DNA from: Bacillota bacterium
GTDB lineage: Bacteria; Bacillota_I; Bacilli_A; RF39; UBA660
Direction: 5' to 3'
NCBI GenBank assembly: GCA_003149915.1
Contig: QAMK01000012.1
Span: 58,542-122,541, forward strand
DNA length: 64,000 nucleotides
Part shown: positions 53,130 to 63,579 of the stretch, piece by piece
Layout: every line of letters begins with the position of its first letter
Position numbering within the stretch: position 1 is the stretch's first letter
The notes under the pieces: model-generated
What the model was told of the DNA's origin: nothing
Seen by the model: the letters and a program-made list of their open reading frames with translations, nothing else
Databases searched by the model: none
Translations under genes and position numbers: made by a program

Positions 53130-53642
53130 ATGAAGAAGTATATTCCAAAAATGTATCAAAAATCCATTTTTGATGTTCCGTATTCAAAGTTAAAATCACT
53201 TGGAATCCGATGCCTCATTTTTGATATCGACAACACGATTGCCAAAATTGATGAAGAAGTTCCTAATCAAAAAACGACAAAATGGATGCAAAAATTAAAA
53301 AAAGAGTTTACGGTCATTTTAATCTCCAATAATACGAAAGGTCGCGTTGCCAAAGTGGCAGAGCATTTACAAGTGGATTATATTTCATTGGCTATGAAAC
53401 CATCGACATCTGGCCTATCTCGGATTAAACGTAAATACGGTTTTGAAAAGAGCCAAATGGCCATGATAGGAGATCAACTATTTACCGATATTGTCGCTGG
53501 AAATCGTTATGGAATCCTAACAATTTTAGTAGATCCAACTGCTAAAGAAGACTTGAAGATTACAAGTTTGAATCGCAAACTAGAAGCATACGTAATGAAT
53601 AAAAAGGGCACGAGACTGAAAAGAGGGAAGTTTTATGAGTGA
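53130..53642 (+). CDS. yqeG: YqeG-family HAD-IIIA phosphatase
   Basis: The 170-residue product has the HAD motif I FDIDNTIAK with both aspartates, motif II ISNNTKG and motif III/IV MIGDQLFTDI. The yqeG-yqeH pairing is conserved in Firmicutes. The substrate is unknown. It overlaps yqeH by 8 bases. Confidence 0.92.
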   Translation: MKKYIPKMYQKSIFDVPYSKLKSLGIRCLIFDIDNTIAKIDEEVPNQKTTKWMQKLKKEFTVILISNNTKGRVAKVAEHLQVDYISLAMKPSTSGLSRIKRKYGFEKSQMAMIGDQLFTDIVAGNRYGILTILVDPTAKEDLKITSLNRKLEAYVMNKKGTRLKRGKFYE

Positions 53643-54639
53643 AAAAAAATGTCGTGGTTGTGGCATCGTGTTACAAGATGAGAATGTTTTACTCGATGGT
53701 TATACCACAAATTTAGAAAACGACTTATGCCAAAGATGTTTTAAAATGAAACATTACGGCGAATATCAAATCGTTTCAAAGACGAACGATGAATATTTAG
53801 AAGTATTAAAAAAAGTAAATGAAACCAAAGATTTGGTATTACATGTAGAAGACATTTTAAACGTCGAACAAGATCTTCATAAAATTAGAAATTACATCGA
53901 TAACAAGATGATTTTAGTTTTAAATAAAAGAGATGCCTTACCACTTAGTGTCAAAGATGAAAAAATCATCGATTACTTCAAACGTAGCGATTTAGGTTAC
54001 GATGATATTATCATCATCGGCACGAGAACCAATTACAACATGGATGAGTTGCTACATATGATCAAAAAATACAAGACGTCGAAACGTGTCTACATCGTCG
54101 GTAACACCAATGTCGGTAAGAGTAGTTTGATTAACAAAATGATGGAAAACTATTCAAAAAATCCGAGTGACTTGACGATTTCACCGATGCCATCGACGAC
54201 GTTAGATACCGTTGCAATCGAGCTTTCAGATGACTTGACATTAATCGATACACCGGGACTAATCGATCCAGGAAACATCACGAACGATTTATCACCAGAG
54301 ATGTTAAAGAAGATTACACCACGCAAAGAAATCAAACCGCGTACGTTCCAAATCAAAAAAGGACAGTGCTTGTTACTGGACGATATCTTGAGAATCGACT
54401 ACGTCGAAGGTGAGAAGAATAGTTTCACATTCTACGTATCGAACGACTTAGAAATCAAAAAGATGAATGCCAAAAAACAAGAGCGATTGAAAGATTTAGG
54501 CAAAACTACAGTTGATGTTAAATACCATGAAGATTTAGTAATCGATGGTCTCGGTTTTGTAAAAATTGTCGCAAAATGTCAGATTGACGTTTATCTATCG
54601 AAGAAAGTTACGATTTTTACAAGAGATTCTTTAATTTAA
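53635..54639 (+). CDS. yqeH: Ribosome biogenesis GTPase YqeH
   Basis: The 334-residue product has an N-terminal zinc finger (CRGCG and CQRC) and a circularly permuted GTPase: NKRD (G4) comes before GNTNVGKSS (G1) and DTPG (G3). YqeH is needed for 30S assembly. It is slightly shorter than the 366-residue Bacillus subtilis protein. Confidence 0.94.
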   Translation: MSEKKCRGCGIVLQDENVLLDGYTTNLENDLCQRCFKMKHYGEYQIVSKTNDEYLEVLKKVNETKDLVLHVEDILNVEQDLHKIRNYIDNKMILVLNKRDALPLSVKDEKIIDYFKRSDLGYDDIIIIGTRTNYNMDELLHMIKKYKTSKRVYIVGNTNVGKSSLINKMMENYSKNPSDLTISPMPSTTLDTVAIELSDDLTLIDTPGLIDPGNITNDLSPEMLKKITPRKEIKPRTFQIKKGQCLLLDDILRIDYVEGEKNSFTFYVSNDLEIKKMNAKKQERLKDLGKTTVDVKYHEDLVIDGLGFVKIVAKCQIDVYLSKKVTIFTRDSLI

Positions 54640-54650
54640 TTTGAAACAAC

Positions 54651-54676
54651 AAATGAGGTATCATGCCTCGTTTTTT
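54651..54676 (+). terminator. Intrinsic terminator after yqeH
   Basis: AAATGAGG/CCTCGTTT stem (one wobble), 7-base loop and T-run. Confidence 0.7.
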
Positions 54677-54726
54677 AAATTGTTAAAAAAGTCGATTTAT
54701 GAGGGTAATAACAAATTAAAATGTGG

Positions 54727-54732
54727 TATAAT
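54727..54732 (+). promoter_or_regulatory. Extended -10 of the dnaG-rpoD operon
   Basis: TGG directly before TATAAT gives an extended -10; no good -35 is visible. Confidence 0.6.
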
Positions 54733-54767
54733 ATGCAATGTATTAGTCTGGATTGGGGGAATGCGTC

Positions 54768-56507
54768 ATGAATGAACACGATTTAATTCAATCAGTGCGA
54801 AGCAAAGTGGACATTGTCGATGTAATTTCTAGTTACATTCCTCTAGTCCAAAAAGGAAAGAACTATTTTGGCGTGTGTCCATTTCACGATGATACCAATC
54901 CGTCGATGAGTGTATCGCGCTCGTTACAAATTTATAAATGTTTCAGTTGTGGTGCATCCGGCAATGTATTTAACTTTGTCATGGATTACGAACATATCAC
55001 ATTTAAAGAAGCACTAGAATTACTTGCTAAAAAGGCAGGTATCGAAGTAAAAGGATTAAAACTGAAGAAAGAAAATACCCAAAACGAGCCATACTATAAA
55101 ATGTACGAGTTGGCTCTCAAGTTTTATCAAAATAATTTGAATACAAGTTTCGGGCACGATGCCAAGGAGTATCTGAAAAAACGAAAGATCGACGACGATG
55201 TCATCAAAGAATTCGATATCGGTTTATCTCTTACCAGTATGGATTCTTTAGTGAAACTTTTGACAGATAAAGGCTACTCTTTAGATACTCTAGACAAGTT
55301 GGGACTAGCGAGCAACGAGCACGATACGTATATCAACCGCATCATGTTTCCACTTTGGGATTTAAACGGACGGGTAGTAGGCTTCTCTGGTCGTATTTAC
55401 GATAATTCCAAACTGAATAAATATTTGAATACCAAAGAGACACCAATCTTTAAAAAAGGGGAACTGTTATATCACTATCACGTAGCTAGAGAAGAAGTAC
55501 GAACGAAGAAATACGTCATCGTCATGGAAGGATTCATGGACGTCATCCGTGCTAGTACGATTGGATACCGTAACGTCGTCGCCTTGATGGGTACGGCCAT
55601 GACCAAAGAACAAGCCAATTTAATCAAGCGTCTTTCAAACGACGTTATTCTGTGTTTCGACGGTGATGATGCAGGACGCCATGCCACTTTAGTAAATGGG
55701 GAAGAGCTAATTCAATTAGGCTTGAATCCGAAAGTAATCGCTTTAGAAAACGATTACGATCCAGATACTTATATCATCGACCAAGGCAAGGAACGATTCG
55801 ATGCTTTGGTAGAGAATGCCATCTACTACAGTGACTTTAAAATTCAAAGCCTAAAGAAAGATGTCAACATGAATAGTGACATCGATAAAGCTAACTATAT
55901 CAACCAAGTAATTTCCGAAGCAGCGAAGATCAACGATGAAATTCGTGTAGAAATTATTCTAAAAAACCTTGCAAAAGAATTCGATATAAGTTATAATACC
56001 CTAGAAAAAAGGTTACAGGATGTAAAAGAAAAAGCGGAAATCAAACCGGACAAAAAAGAGGTAGAAACTCTACCATCAAAAGAGAAACCAAGACGAAGTA
56101 AATACGATTTGGCTGCTATGGCAATTATCTATTACATGTTAAAAAGCGATAAGGCAATCAGATTATACCGCCGCGAAGAGTTGTATTTTCCAACCGCGGA
56201 TGAAAGACATTTGGGAAGCGAGATCGATTATTATCGCGACACGTATGGAAGTCTAGAAGTAGCGGACTTATTTACTTATTTTCAAGATAAAAAGAATCTG
56301 AGTAGTTTACTGACTGAAGTGTTGTCACTCAATTTGAAAGAAGAAATTAGTGACGAAGAGCTAGAAGAATATGCGGATGTCATCCGTTCGTATCGTTTGA
56401 ACGAAGAAGTCAAACGGTTACAGAAGATGATAAAAGAAGAAGTAGATCCTTTACAGAAAGCAGTCCTAGCAGAACGAATCAGAAAACTAAAAATGGGAGT
56501 TGAATAA
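54768..56507 (+). CDS. dnaG: DNA primase
   Basis: The 579-residue product has the N-terminal CHC2 zinc finger (CPFHDD...CFSCGASG), the TOPRIM core ([10 protein letters not shown] and [11 protein letters not shown]), and a C-terminal helicase-binding region. It makes primers for replication. ATG 54768 follows GGGGGA. It overlaps the rpoD open frame but not its likely start. Confidence 0.96.
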   Translation: MNEHDLIQSVRSKVDIVDVISSYIPLVQKGKNYFGVCPFHDDTNPSMSVSRSLQIYKCFSCGASGNVFNFVMDYEHITFKEALELLAKKAGIEVKGLKLKKENTQNEPYYKMYELALKFYQNNLNTSFGHDAKEYLKKRKIDDDVIKEFDIGLSLTSMDSLVKLLTDKGYSLDTLDKLGLASNEHDTYINRIMFPLWDLNGRVVGFSGRIYDNSKLNKYLNTKETPIFKKGELLYHYHVAREEVRTKKYVIVMEGFMDVIRASTIGYRNVVALMGTAMTKEQANLIKRLSNDVILCFDGDDAGRHATLVNGEELIQLGLNPKVIALENDYDPDTYIIDQGKERFDALVENAIYYSDFKIQSLKKDVNMNSDIDKANYINQVISEAAKINDEIRVEIILKNLAKEFDISYNTLEKRLQDVKEKAEIKPDKKEVETLPSKEKPRRSKYDLAAMAIIYYMLKSDKAIRLYRREELYFPTADERHLGSEIDYYRDTYGSLEVADLFTYFQDKKNLSSLLTEVLSLNLKEEISDEELEEYADVIRSYRLNEEVKRLQKMIKEEVDPLQKAVLAERIRKLKMGVE

Positions 56508-56508
56508 A

Positions 56509-57606
56509 ATGACGACAGAAATTAAAACGATGGAAGAAAGAAAAAAGGCATTAATCGAATTAGGAAAAAAACAAGATGGTAAGATTACATATGAACAAAT
56601 TGCCGAAGAATTGAAAGGATTAGATATCGATAGCGATACCTTAGATGATCTATACAATGCATTTGTAGAAAACAAAATCGAAATTAAAGCCGACGATGAA
56701 GACGACACTGATAATAGTGAAATCTTAACCCCAGACAGTTTGGAAGTGGAAGATTTAACTCTTTCCAAAGACGTTAAAATCAACGACCCAGTAAGAATGT
56801 ACTTAAAGGAAATCGGACGCATTAACTTATTGACGTCAGATGAAGAATTCGAATATGCACAACGTGCTTCAGAAGGAGACGAATATGCGAAGAGAATGTT
56901 AGCAGAATCCAATCTTCGTTTGGTTGTATCCATTGCCAAACGTTACGTTGGACGTGGTATGTTATTCTTGGATTTGATTCAAGAAGGAAACATCGGACTA
57001 ATGAAAGCAGTAGAAAAGTTCGATTCTTCCAAAGGGTTCAAATTCAGTACATATGCTACTTGGTGGATTCGTCAAGCAATTACGAGAGCCATCGCCGATC
57101 AAGCGAGAACGATTCGTGTACCAGTTCATATGGTTGAGACAATCAATAAACTAGCTCGTGTTCAACGACAGTTGACACAGGAATTAAATCGCGAACCAAC
57201 CGATGAGGAAATCGCTAAGAAATTGGGCATTACGATCGATAAAGTAAGAGAAGTATATAAAATTAGCCAAGATCCTGTATCTTTGGAAACTCCAATTGGT
57301 GAAGAAGAAGATTCACATTTGGGAGACTTCTTAAAAGACGAACGCACGATGAGTCCCGAAGAATATGCTACGACAGAACTTCTAAAGGAAGAGTTGAGCA
57401 GTGTCCTATTGACACTTACAGACCGTGAAGAAAAAGTATTACGTCTTCGTTTTGGATTAGACGATGGACAGTGTCGTACCCTAGAGGAAGTTGGTCAAAT
57501 TTTCGGTGTCACGCGTGAAAGAATTCGTCAAATCGAAGCCAAAGCATTACGAAAATTACGTCATCCATCTCGTTCTCGTAAGTTGAAGGATTTCTTAACT
57601 GACTAA
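56509..57606 (+). CDS. rpoD: Primary sigma factor SigA (RpoD)
   Basis: The 365-residue product has regions 1.2 to 4.2 intact: [13 protein letters not shown], the region 2 block [13 protein letters not shown]...[13 protein letters not shown], and the region 4 helix-turn-helix [21 protein letters not shown]. The start is ATG 56509 with GGGAGTTGAA upstream. The dnaG-rpoD order is the classical macromolecular synthesis operon. It ends one base into trmK. Confidence 0.97.
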   Translation: MTTEIKTMEERKKALIELGKKQDGKITYEQIAEELKGLDIDSDTLDDLYNAFVENKIEIKADDEDDTDNSEILTPDSLEVEDLTLSKDVKINDPVRMYLKEIGRINLLTSDEEFEYAQRASEGDEYAKRMLAESNLRLVVSIAKRYVGRGMLFLDLIQEGNIGLMKAVEKFDSSKGFKFSTYATWWIRQAITRAIADQARTIRVPVHMVETINKLARVQRQLTQELNREPTDEEIAKKLGITIDKVREVYKISQDPVSLETPIGEEEDSHLGDFLKDERTMSPEEYATTELLKEELSSVLLTLTDREEKVLRLRFGLDDGQCRTLEEVGQIFGVTRERIRQIEAKALRKLRHPSRSRKLKDFLTD

Positions 57607-58268
57607 TGATTTTATTAAACGAACGCCTAAAAGCAGTCGCCCAATTAGTACCTAAAAACGCGAAAGTAATCGATGTCGGTTGTGATCATGCCTATTTATC
57701 CATCTATTTAAAACAACATCACATCGCAACGAAAGTAGTCGCATCGGATAACAAAGAGGGCCCTTTAAGAGAAGCTCAAAAAAACATCAAACGGGAAAAA
57801 GTAGATGTCGAAACGCTTCTTGCCGATGGTGTCAGTAAAATTCCAGATGACATCGATACCGTTGTCGTGAGTGGCATGGGTGGTGGCAACATCATCGGGA
57901 TGTTTAAATATACACCTGAAAAATTAAAAAACGTGAAAACACTAGTGTTATCTCCCAATAACGATTTAATACGCGTTAGAAAAGAAATATCGAAACTAGG
58001 CTTTTACATAGAAGATGAGACACTCGTTAAATACAAGAATATCATCTATGTCGTCATGAAATGGCAACGAGGGAAAAGAAGGATTCGTAAAAAAGAATGT
58101 ATCTACGGACCGATTTTAGCCAAAAAGAAAGGACCTCTATTTCAAGAATATCTTTCTTCTTCAATCAAACAAAAAGAACTTCTGTTAAAAGTTCTACCGA
58201 AAAAGTATTGGCTACGAAGAATTCAAATTCAGCACGAAATCAAAATGCTCAAAGACATTTTAAAATAA
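57606..58268 (+). CDS. trmK: tRNA (adenine(22)-N1)-methyltransferase TrmK
   Basis: The 220-residue product has the class I SAM methyltransferase motif VIDVGCDHAYLSI and VVSGMGGGNI, typical of TrmK/YqfN. It follows rpoD directly (TAATG overlap), as in Bacillus. It methylates A22 of some tRNAs. Confidence 0.92.
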   Translation: MILLNERLKAVAQLVPKNAKVIDVGCDHAYLSIYLKQHHIATKVVASDNKEGPLREAQKNIKREKVDVETLLADGVSKIPDDIDTVVVSGMGGGNIIGMFKYTPEKLKNVKTLVLSPNNDLIRVRKEISKLGFYIEDETLVKYKNIIYVVMKWQRGKRRIRKKECIYGPILAKKKGPLFQEYLSSSIKQKELLLKVLPKKYWLRRIQIQHEIKMLKDILK

Positions 58269-58280
58269 TGTCTTTTTTTT
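58251..58280 (+). terminator. Intrinsic terminator after trmK
   Basis: AAAGACATT/AATGTCTTT stem, 7-base loop and T-run, overlapping the stop. Confidence 0.88.
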
Positions 58281-58337
58281 AATGTCAAAAAAGTGTATAA
58301 TGAAAATGATAAAAACTAGGTTGGTTAGGTGATTAGT

Positions 58338-59609
58338 GTGAAAAAGAAAAGAAAGCAACGTGGCTTAGCAATCGTAGAATTGTTACTTGTATTTGCCATT
58401 TTGGGAGTCATTGCAGTCGTAATTGTTTTAGCGTCCGGATTCATTCAAAAAGCAAATGCAGAAAAATCATTTCAACAGTTTCAACAAACTATTATTACCG
58501 CTGCAAATAGTTACATTGAAAAATATCGCGATGCATTGCCTGCATCGGAACTGTGCATTAATATTCCATATCAAAACTTAACAAAAGAAGATTTATTGCA
58601 AGAAAGTGATTATCGTTGCGATGCAACGGGAATTGTATCCGTTTATCAAGATAAGTCGAAAGACAATTATGAACTGTATCTAACATGTAAAAATGTTCAT
58701 AATGATAAAGTTGTCTATCAAAGGGAAGGCAATCCAAATGAATGCATTCGTGCCAATGGAAATTTTGCTATTCAAATTGTATCGATGAAAGAAGAAAACG
58801 ATGGAATTCTACAAGACTACTTAACATCGGATTGGGCAACTGGTAAAATTCGTTTAGAATTATCAGCATATAGTCCTTATTTTTATCCGATTCAAGAATT
58901 TCAATATTCCTTAGATGATGGTCAAACGTATGAAACAATAGCAGGGAATGAACTCGTTTTAGAGGACAACATTCAAGGTAAAATAAAAATTCGTGCCATG
59001 GATACCAATCATGATTATTCGACAGAGAAAAACATCTATGTAAAATTAGATAATACGATACCGATTCCAATCATAAAAGGGATGGGATTATCTACGCCAA
59101 TCGATACTGGTACCTATGTGAGTCAAAACGTGATACTATCGGGCGCATTAGAGAATAATCCAATTAGTGCAGTTCAATATGATTGGTACAGTTGTTCCAA
59201 TATGATGGATATTAGTTCATGCGCAAAAGTGTCTGAAAATACGGAAAAATATCAAGCAACATCGAATGGTATATATCGTGTAAAAGCAACGACGAGCGCA
59301 GGACTTTACAGCTACAGTAGTCCATTTGAAGTCAAAATTGATAAGACTGCCTATCAAATTAGAGTTAACTCTAGTGAAAATACATTAGTAACAATAACAA
59401 ACAATTCGACTGGAAATCGTTCAACTTCTAGCATTGCTGCCAGAGTAGGAGATCAAATTACCGTTACCGTTTCAGATTTTAATCATACCGTTCTTGCTAC
59501 GTACGACTCTCCAAACAATTTGGTGTTCGGAACAGCTAATTATCAATTTGGAAACAAGAGCAATACTTTTATAATGGACCGCAGTGATATGACAATTTCG
59601 GTTTCTTAA
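58338..59609 (+). CDS. Large type IV prepilin-like protein
   Basis: The 423-residue product has a class III signal KQRG|LAIVELLLV with glutamate at mature position 5 and a hydrophobic helix to about residue 35. A pilin head with cysteine pairs and Ig-like beta modules follow (DNTIPIPII, DKTAYQI). GTG 58338 follows AGGTGAT. It lies upstream of pilC and pilD, with a convergent small gene between. Probably a major or minor subunit of the same fibre as the other two pilins. Confidence 0.83.
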   Translation: MKKKRKQRGLAIVELLLVFAILGVIAVVIVLASGFIQKANAEKSFQQFQQTIITAANSYIEKYRDALPASELCINIPYQNLTKEDLLQESDYRCDATGIVSVYQDKSKDNYELYLTCKNVHNDKVVYQREGNPNECIRANGNFAIQIVSMKEENDGILQDYLTSDWATGKIRLELSAYSPYFYPIQEFQYSLDDGQTYETIAGNELVLEDNIQGKIKIRAMDTNHDYSTEKNIYVKLDNTIPIPIIKGMGLSTPIDTGTYVSQNVILSGALENNPISAVQYDWYSCSNMMDISSCAKVSENTEKYQATSNGIYRVKATTSAGLYSYSSPFEVKIDKTAYQIRVNSSENTLVTITNNSTGNRSTSSIAARVGDQITVTVSDFNHTVLATYDSPNNLVFGTANYQFGNKSNTFIMDRSDMTISVS

Positions 59610-59920
59610 TCAGTAAAAAAAATAGGATTATTTTGTGTTGCTCGAGTTGTTTTTTGCGATTCTTGCATGGATTTTGTTTCTGTTCGAATAGAAACGGGTT
59701 CCGCTTTCAATTCATCGACGATTCGAAACATCGTCTTAGCATTGTTTAAAATCGGTTTCATTTGATTGTAAACCGGAATAGCTTGATTGATTAGTCCAAG
59801 TGTTTTTTGTGTCCCATCTAGAAATTTTTGAAATGAAAATCCTTGGATAAATTTTTGTAATAAACCAGTTTTTGTAGCAGGATAAAATGAATAGTACGGG
59901 TTATATGGATAGTTCCACAT
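59606..59920 (-). CDS. yqfQ: YqfQ/VrrA-like spore protein
   Basis: The 104-residue product starts MWNYPYNPYYSFYP, followed by GLLQKFIQGFS and the segment TQKTLGLINQAIPVYNQMKP typical of the YqfQ (VrrA) family found near trmK/dnaG in sporulating Firmicutes. Position close to trmK agrees. It overlaps the pilin gene's end by 4 bases. A SigK-type promoter precedes it. ATG 59920 follows GAGGTG; a GTG at 59929 is in frame. Confidence 0.75.
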   Translation of the reverse strand: MWNYPYNPYYSFYPATKTGLLQKFIQGFSFQKFLDGTQKTLGLINQAIPVYNQMKPILNNAKTMFRIVDELKAEPVSIRTETKSMQESQKTTRATQNNPIFFTD

Positions 59921-59938
59921 TCCAATCACCTCTTACTT

Positions 59939-59965
59939 TATTATATGAAATCGCCCAAAAATAGT
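59939..59965 (-). promoter_or_regulatory. SigK-type promoter
   Basis: On the minus strand AC (59965-59964), 16 bases, then CATATAATA (59947-59939), matching AC-N16/17-CATAnnnTA. The -10 ends 18 bases before the ATG at 59920, the same spacing as at 34145. Confidence 0.55.
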
Positions 59966-60024
59966 TTAAAAAATTTGTTCTTTATGTTATACTTACTGTT
60001 GTAATAATAGGGGAGGTCTAGTGT

Positions 60025-61407
60025 ATGAAAGATGGCTTAATCAACTTTTATAAGTCGACATCGAATATGTTTAAGAAAAAAGAAAAAAAACCAAAAACAC
60101 CAGAAGTCGACACTGACAAATTAATTCAGGAAACAATTGCCAATGCTAAAGGTATTTCTGGTCAAAAGACAGAACAGCAAGTTAATCGTCATGCCGGTGA
60201 AAAGAGAACTCAGTTTAATTACGTCGTAAAAAATGCATATGGTCAAACAGTAAAAAGTATGTTTGATGCTTATGATATCGAAGAAGTAAGAATGTTCTTA
60301 ACCAATGAAGGTTACGAGATTGTCAGTATTGCTCCTGCCAAAGCATATGAAAAAGATTTATTTCAAGCAAAGATTAGTACTAGTGAATTATCCTTTGTAC
60401 TGACACAGTTATCCACTTATATTAAAGCAGGTATTCCATTGATTGATTCTGTTCGTATCTTAGCTAAGCAAACAACAGTTCCTTCAAAAAGAAAAGTATA
60501 TGAACGTATCGTATACGATTTGGTAACGGGTAACAATTTTTCACAAGCATTGGAAAACCAATCTGCCACATTTCCACGTTTGTTGATTAACATGGTAAAA
60601 ACATCTGAAATGACTGGAGATCTTCCATCTACGCTAGATGAAATGGCAGATTACTATACTTCCATTGAACAGACAAGAAAAGATATGTTATCAGCTTTGA
60701 TGTATCCGTCTATTATTTTAGTAGTAGCGATTGCTGTAATTATTTTCGTTCTTGTTGCGGTAGTTCCATCGTTTACAACAATGTATGAAGGAACCGGATC
60801 TGAACTTCCTGGAATTACTATTTTCACAATGAATGCTAGCTCATTTATTCAAAACAATTGGTATTATATCGTACTAGTCCTAGCGGTTATTATAGGTGCT
60901 TATTGGTATGCCTTTAAAAATATTAAAAGTTTTCGAAAAACTATGCAAACGATTTATATGCACATGCCAGTATTTGGTAATATCATCATTTATAATGAAG
61001 TAACAACGTTTACTAAAACATTTGCATCTTTATTAAATCACAGCGTTAATATTACTGATAGTATGGAAATATTATCAAAGATAACCAACAACGAAATATA
61101 TAAAGATATCATTGCAAATACCTTGCTAACTTTAAGTAAAGGTGGTAAGATATCAGAGTCATTCCGCGGAAAATGGGCTTTCCCCATTGTAGCATACGAA
61201 ATGCTTGTTACCGGCGAATCGACTGGTCAGTTAGGAACGATGATGGAAAAAGTATCTGTTCACTTTGGCAATTTGCATAAAAATGCGATTAACATGTTAA
61301 AGACTTTAATTGAACCGATAACAATTGCTTTTTTAGCTGTCTGTGTTGGTTTCATTTTGTTATCTATCATTATCCCAATGTTCGACGTTTACAGTACAGT
61401 ACAATAA
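60025..61407 (+). CDS. pilC: PilC/GspF-like inner membrane platform protein
   Basis: The 460-residue product has two T2SSF domains: IKAGIPLIDSVRILAKQT with MVKTSEMTGDLP, and the second with LLNHSVNITDSMEIL and MLVTGESTGQLG. Three membrane helices are present. It is the platform for pilus assembly. GGGGAGGT precedes the ATG and TATACT (59988-59993) is the -10. The partner ATPase PilB is not in the window. Confidence 0.93.
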   Translation: MKDGLINFYKSTSNMFKKKEKKPKTPEVDTDKLIQETIANAKGISGQKTEQQVNRHAGEKRTQFNYVVKNAYGQTVKSMFDAYDIEEVRMFLTNEGYEIVSIAPAKAYEKDLFQAKISTSELSFVLTQLSTYIKAGIPLIDSVRILAKQTTVPSKRKVYERIVYDLVTGNNFSQALENQSATFPRLLINMVKTSEMTGDLPSTLDEMADYYTSIEQTRKDMLSALMYPSIILVVAIAVIIFVLVAVVPSFTTMYEGTGSELPGITIFTMNASSFIQNNWYYIVLVLAVIIGAYWYAFKNIKSFRKTMQTIYMHMPVFGNIIIYNEVTTFTKTFASLLNHSVNITDSMEILSKITNNEIYKDIIANTLLTLSKGGKISESFRGKWAFPIVAYEMLVTGESTGQLGTMMEKVSVHFGNLHKNAINMLKTLIEPITIAFLAVCVGFILLSIIIPMFDVYSTVQ

Positions 61408-61428
61408 AAAAAGAAAGGGGACCAACAT

Positions 61429-62199
61429 ATGACCATCTACTACATGATTTGCTTTTTTATCGTAGGTGCTTGTATGGGCTCCTTTTTTACGGTTGTTGGG
61501 TATCGATTACCCGTTGGCGAATCGATTATAAGACCAAAAAGAAGTTATTGCCCAACTTGCCATAACCGTTTAGGTCCATCTGAATTGGTACCCATTTTTT
61601 CCTATTTATTTCAAAAAGGAAAATGCAAACATTGTCATAAAAAAATCAGCTTATTTTATCCAATTGTAGAAATATTAACAGGAGTATTGTATGCTGTATC
61701 TTTTTACTCTTTTGGTTTTACTCCTAAATTGATAATTTCTCTTACAATTGCATCACTACTAATCATCGTCATCATCAGTGATATTAATTTTCTCATTATT
61801 CCAGATGAAGTAACACTCGTATCGGCCATCATCATTATCATCATGAACTTTATCGATTTGGGATTTCGTGGTGGACTGCTACAAATCGCTTCTGGTATTT
61901 TTATGTTTTTAGTGATGTACGGCTTGATGGTATTTGGAAATCACTTGTTTCATAAAGAAAGTCTAGGCGGTGGAGATATTAAACTCATGTTTGTCGTAGG
62001 ACTTGTTTTACATCCGATTTTAGGATTGTTAATTATTTTCCTATCGAGTTTTATTGCTTTACCAGTCGCACTTATTCTGTACTGGACTCATCGGGAAAAG
62101 GTAATTCCATTTGGACCGTTTATTCTAATTGCATTGAATTTAGTTTATTTAATGAAAATTGATGTATCGATGCTAGAACGAATTTTAGAAATTTTATAA
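61429..62199 (+). CDS. pilD: Prepilin leader peptidase/N-methyltransferase
   Basis: The 256-residue product has an N-terminal methyltransferase-like zinc region with two CxxC pairs (CPTCH and CKHCH), and the aspartyl peptidase motifs SDINFLIIPDE and GGGDIKLM with both catalytic aspartates. It is polytopic. It should process the three pilins in the window. GAAAGGGG precedes the ATG. Confidence 0.94.
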   Translation: MTIYYMICFFIVGACMGSFFTVVGYRLPVGESIIRPKRSYCPTCHNRLGPSELVPIFSYLFQKGKCKHCHKKISLFYPIVEILTGVLYAVSFYSFGFTPKLIISLTIASLLIIVIISDINFLIIPDEVTLVSAIIIIIMNFIDLGFRGGLLQIASGIFMFLVMYGLMVFGNHLFHKESLGGGDIKLMFVVGLVLHPILGLLIIFLSSFIALPVALILYWTHREKVIPFGPFILIALNLVYLMKIDVSMLERILEIL

Positions 62200-62227
62200 A
62201 GAGTTTCAAGAATGAAATTCTTTTTTA

Positions 62228-62256
62228 TTGTCATTTTTATAATCTTTCTATATAAT
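62228..62256 (+). promoter_or_regulatory. SigA-type promoter for dnaB
   Basis: TTGTCA at 62228-62233, a 17-base spacer and TATAAT at 62251-62256, 24 bases before the ATG. Confidence 0.72.
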
Positions 62257-62280
62257 ACAAAGTAATCGAGGTGAAAAAGT

Positions 62281-63579
62281 ATGCAGACGATTTTACCGGC
62301 CGACATCTATATGGTCGTTAATAAAACAGTAATTACTAGTACAGATCGTAAAATAATTACGATGCTATATCAACCGATTATCGGGCATGTAGCCACCTCC
62401 CTTTATTTTACACTATGCGATGATTTAGACAAACGGGAAGTAATGAGTGAAGAATTAACACATTATCATTTGATGATGACGATGCAATTAAAACTAGAAA
62501 GTATTGTTATTGCTCGTGAAAAATTAGAAGCCATCGGACTCTTAAAAACATTTTTTAAAAAAGAAAATGTCAATACTTACGTTTATCAATTGTATTCTCC
62601 TTTGAGTGCTGCGGAATTTTTAAATCACCCAATACTAAACGTTGTATTATATAACAATCTAGGAAAAAAAGAATATCAAAAAGTAGTATCATATTTCAAA
62701 ATACCTAGAATTAACTTGAAAGATTATCAAGAAATTACCAAACAGTTCGATGAAGTATTTACGCCAGTGCCTGGAAACAGTATCACCGAAAACGATGATA
62801 TCGCAGATACAAATAAAAACCGTCCGACATTGATGCACCAAATCGATTTCAATTTATTAATCTCTAGTATCCCAGAGTCGATGATTAGTCCAAACTGTTT
62901 TAACAACGATGTCAAAGAATTGATTAACAACTTGTCTTATGCATACGGAATCGACGATTTGACTATGCAAGGAATCGTTCGTGATTCGTTAAATGAAAGA
63001 GGCTTAATTGACAAAAATGAACTTCGAAAAAATGCCAGAAACTATTATCAATTTGAACAAGGTGGTAGACTTCCGACTTTGATTTATACGACACAACCAG
63101 AATACTTACGTTCTCCAACTGGCGATGCATCAAATTGGGCTAAGATGGTTTATACATTTGAGACAGTTACACCATACGATTATTTAAAAAGCAAATATAA
63201 AAATGGAGAGCCGTCAGCGAGAGATTTACGGTTGATTGAGAGTTTACTGACAGATATGAAATTAAAACCTGGAGTCGTCAATGTTTTGATTGCATACATT
63301 TTAAAAATTAACAATCAAAAGTTATCTAAAAATTATGTAGAGACAATTGCAGGACAATGGAAAAGATTGAACATTGAAACAGTAGAAGATGCGATGCGCT
63401 TATCTGAAAAAGAACATAAACGAGTGAAAAAGAAGTTGGAGGCAAATAAGAAGACAAAACCAGTTGAAACAAAACAAAAAGAAGCACCAGTACCAGATTG
63501 GTTTAATAAAGAGTTAGATACAGTAGGAATCAGTAGTGAAGAACAAAAAGAATTAGATGATATCATAAAAAACATCTAA
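62281..63579 (+). CDS. dnaB: Replication initiation and membrane attachment protein DnaB
   Basis: The 432-residue product resembles Firmicute DnaB of the DnaD/DnaB family: N-terminal winged-helix region (YQPIIGHVATSLYFTL) and a C-terminal DnaB_2/DnaD-like domain with VNVLIAYILKINNQKLSKNYVETIAGQW. It loads the replicative helicase at oriC and in restart. The tail is acidic. The usual dnaI partner is not visible downstream; an IS element follows. Confidence 0.85.
   Translation: MQTILPADIYMVVNKTVITSTDRKIITMLYQPIIGHVATSLYFTLCDDLDKREVMSEELTHYHLMMTMQLKLESIVIAREKLEAIGLLKTFFKKENVNTYVYQLYSPLSAAEFLNHPILNVVLYNNLGKKEYQKVVSYFKIPRINLKDYQEITKQFDEVFTPVPGNSITENDDIADTNKNRPTLMHQIDFNLLISSIPESMISPNCFNNDVKELINNLSYAYGIDDLTMQGIVRDSLNERGLIDKNELRKNARNYYQFEQGGRLPTLIYTTQPEYLRSPTGDASNWAKMVYTFETVTPYDYLKSKYKNGEPSARDLRLIESLLTDMKLKPGVVNVLIAYILKINNQKLSKNYVETIAGQWKRLNIETVEDAMRLSEKEHKRVKKKLEANKKTKPVETKQKEAPVPDWFNKELDTVGISSEEQKELDDIIKNI

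Noticed and set aside
56487-56939. 150-codon minus-strand frame opposite rpoD
   Set aside because: Antisense to the conserved sigma factor; Ser/Leu-rich shadow composition.
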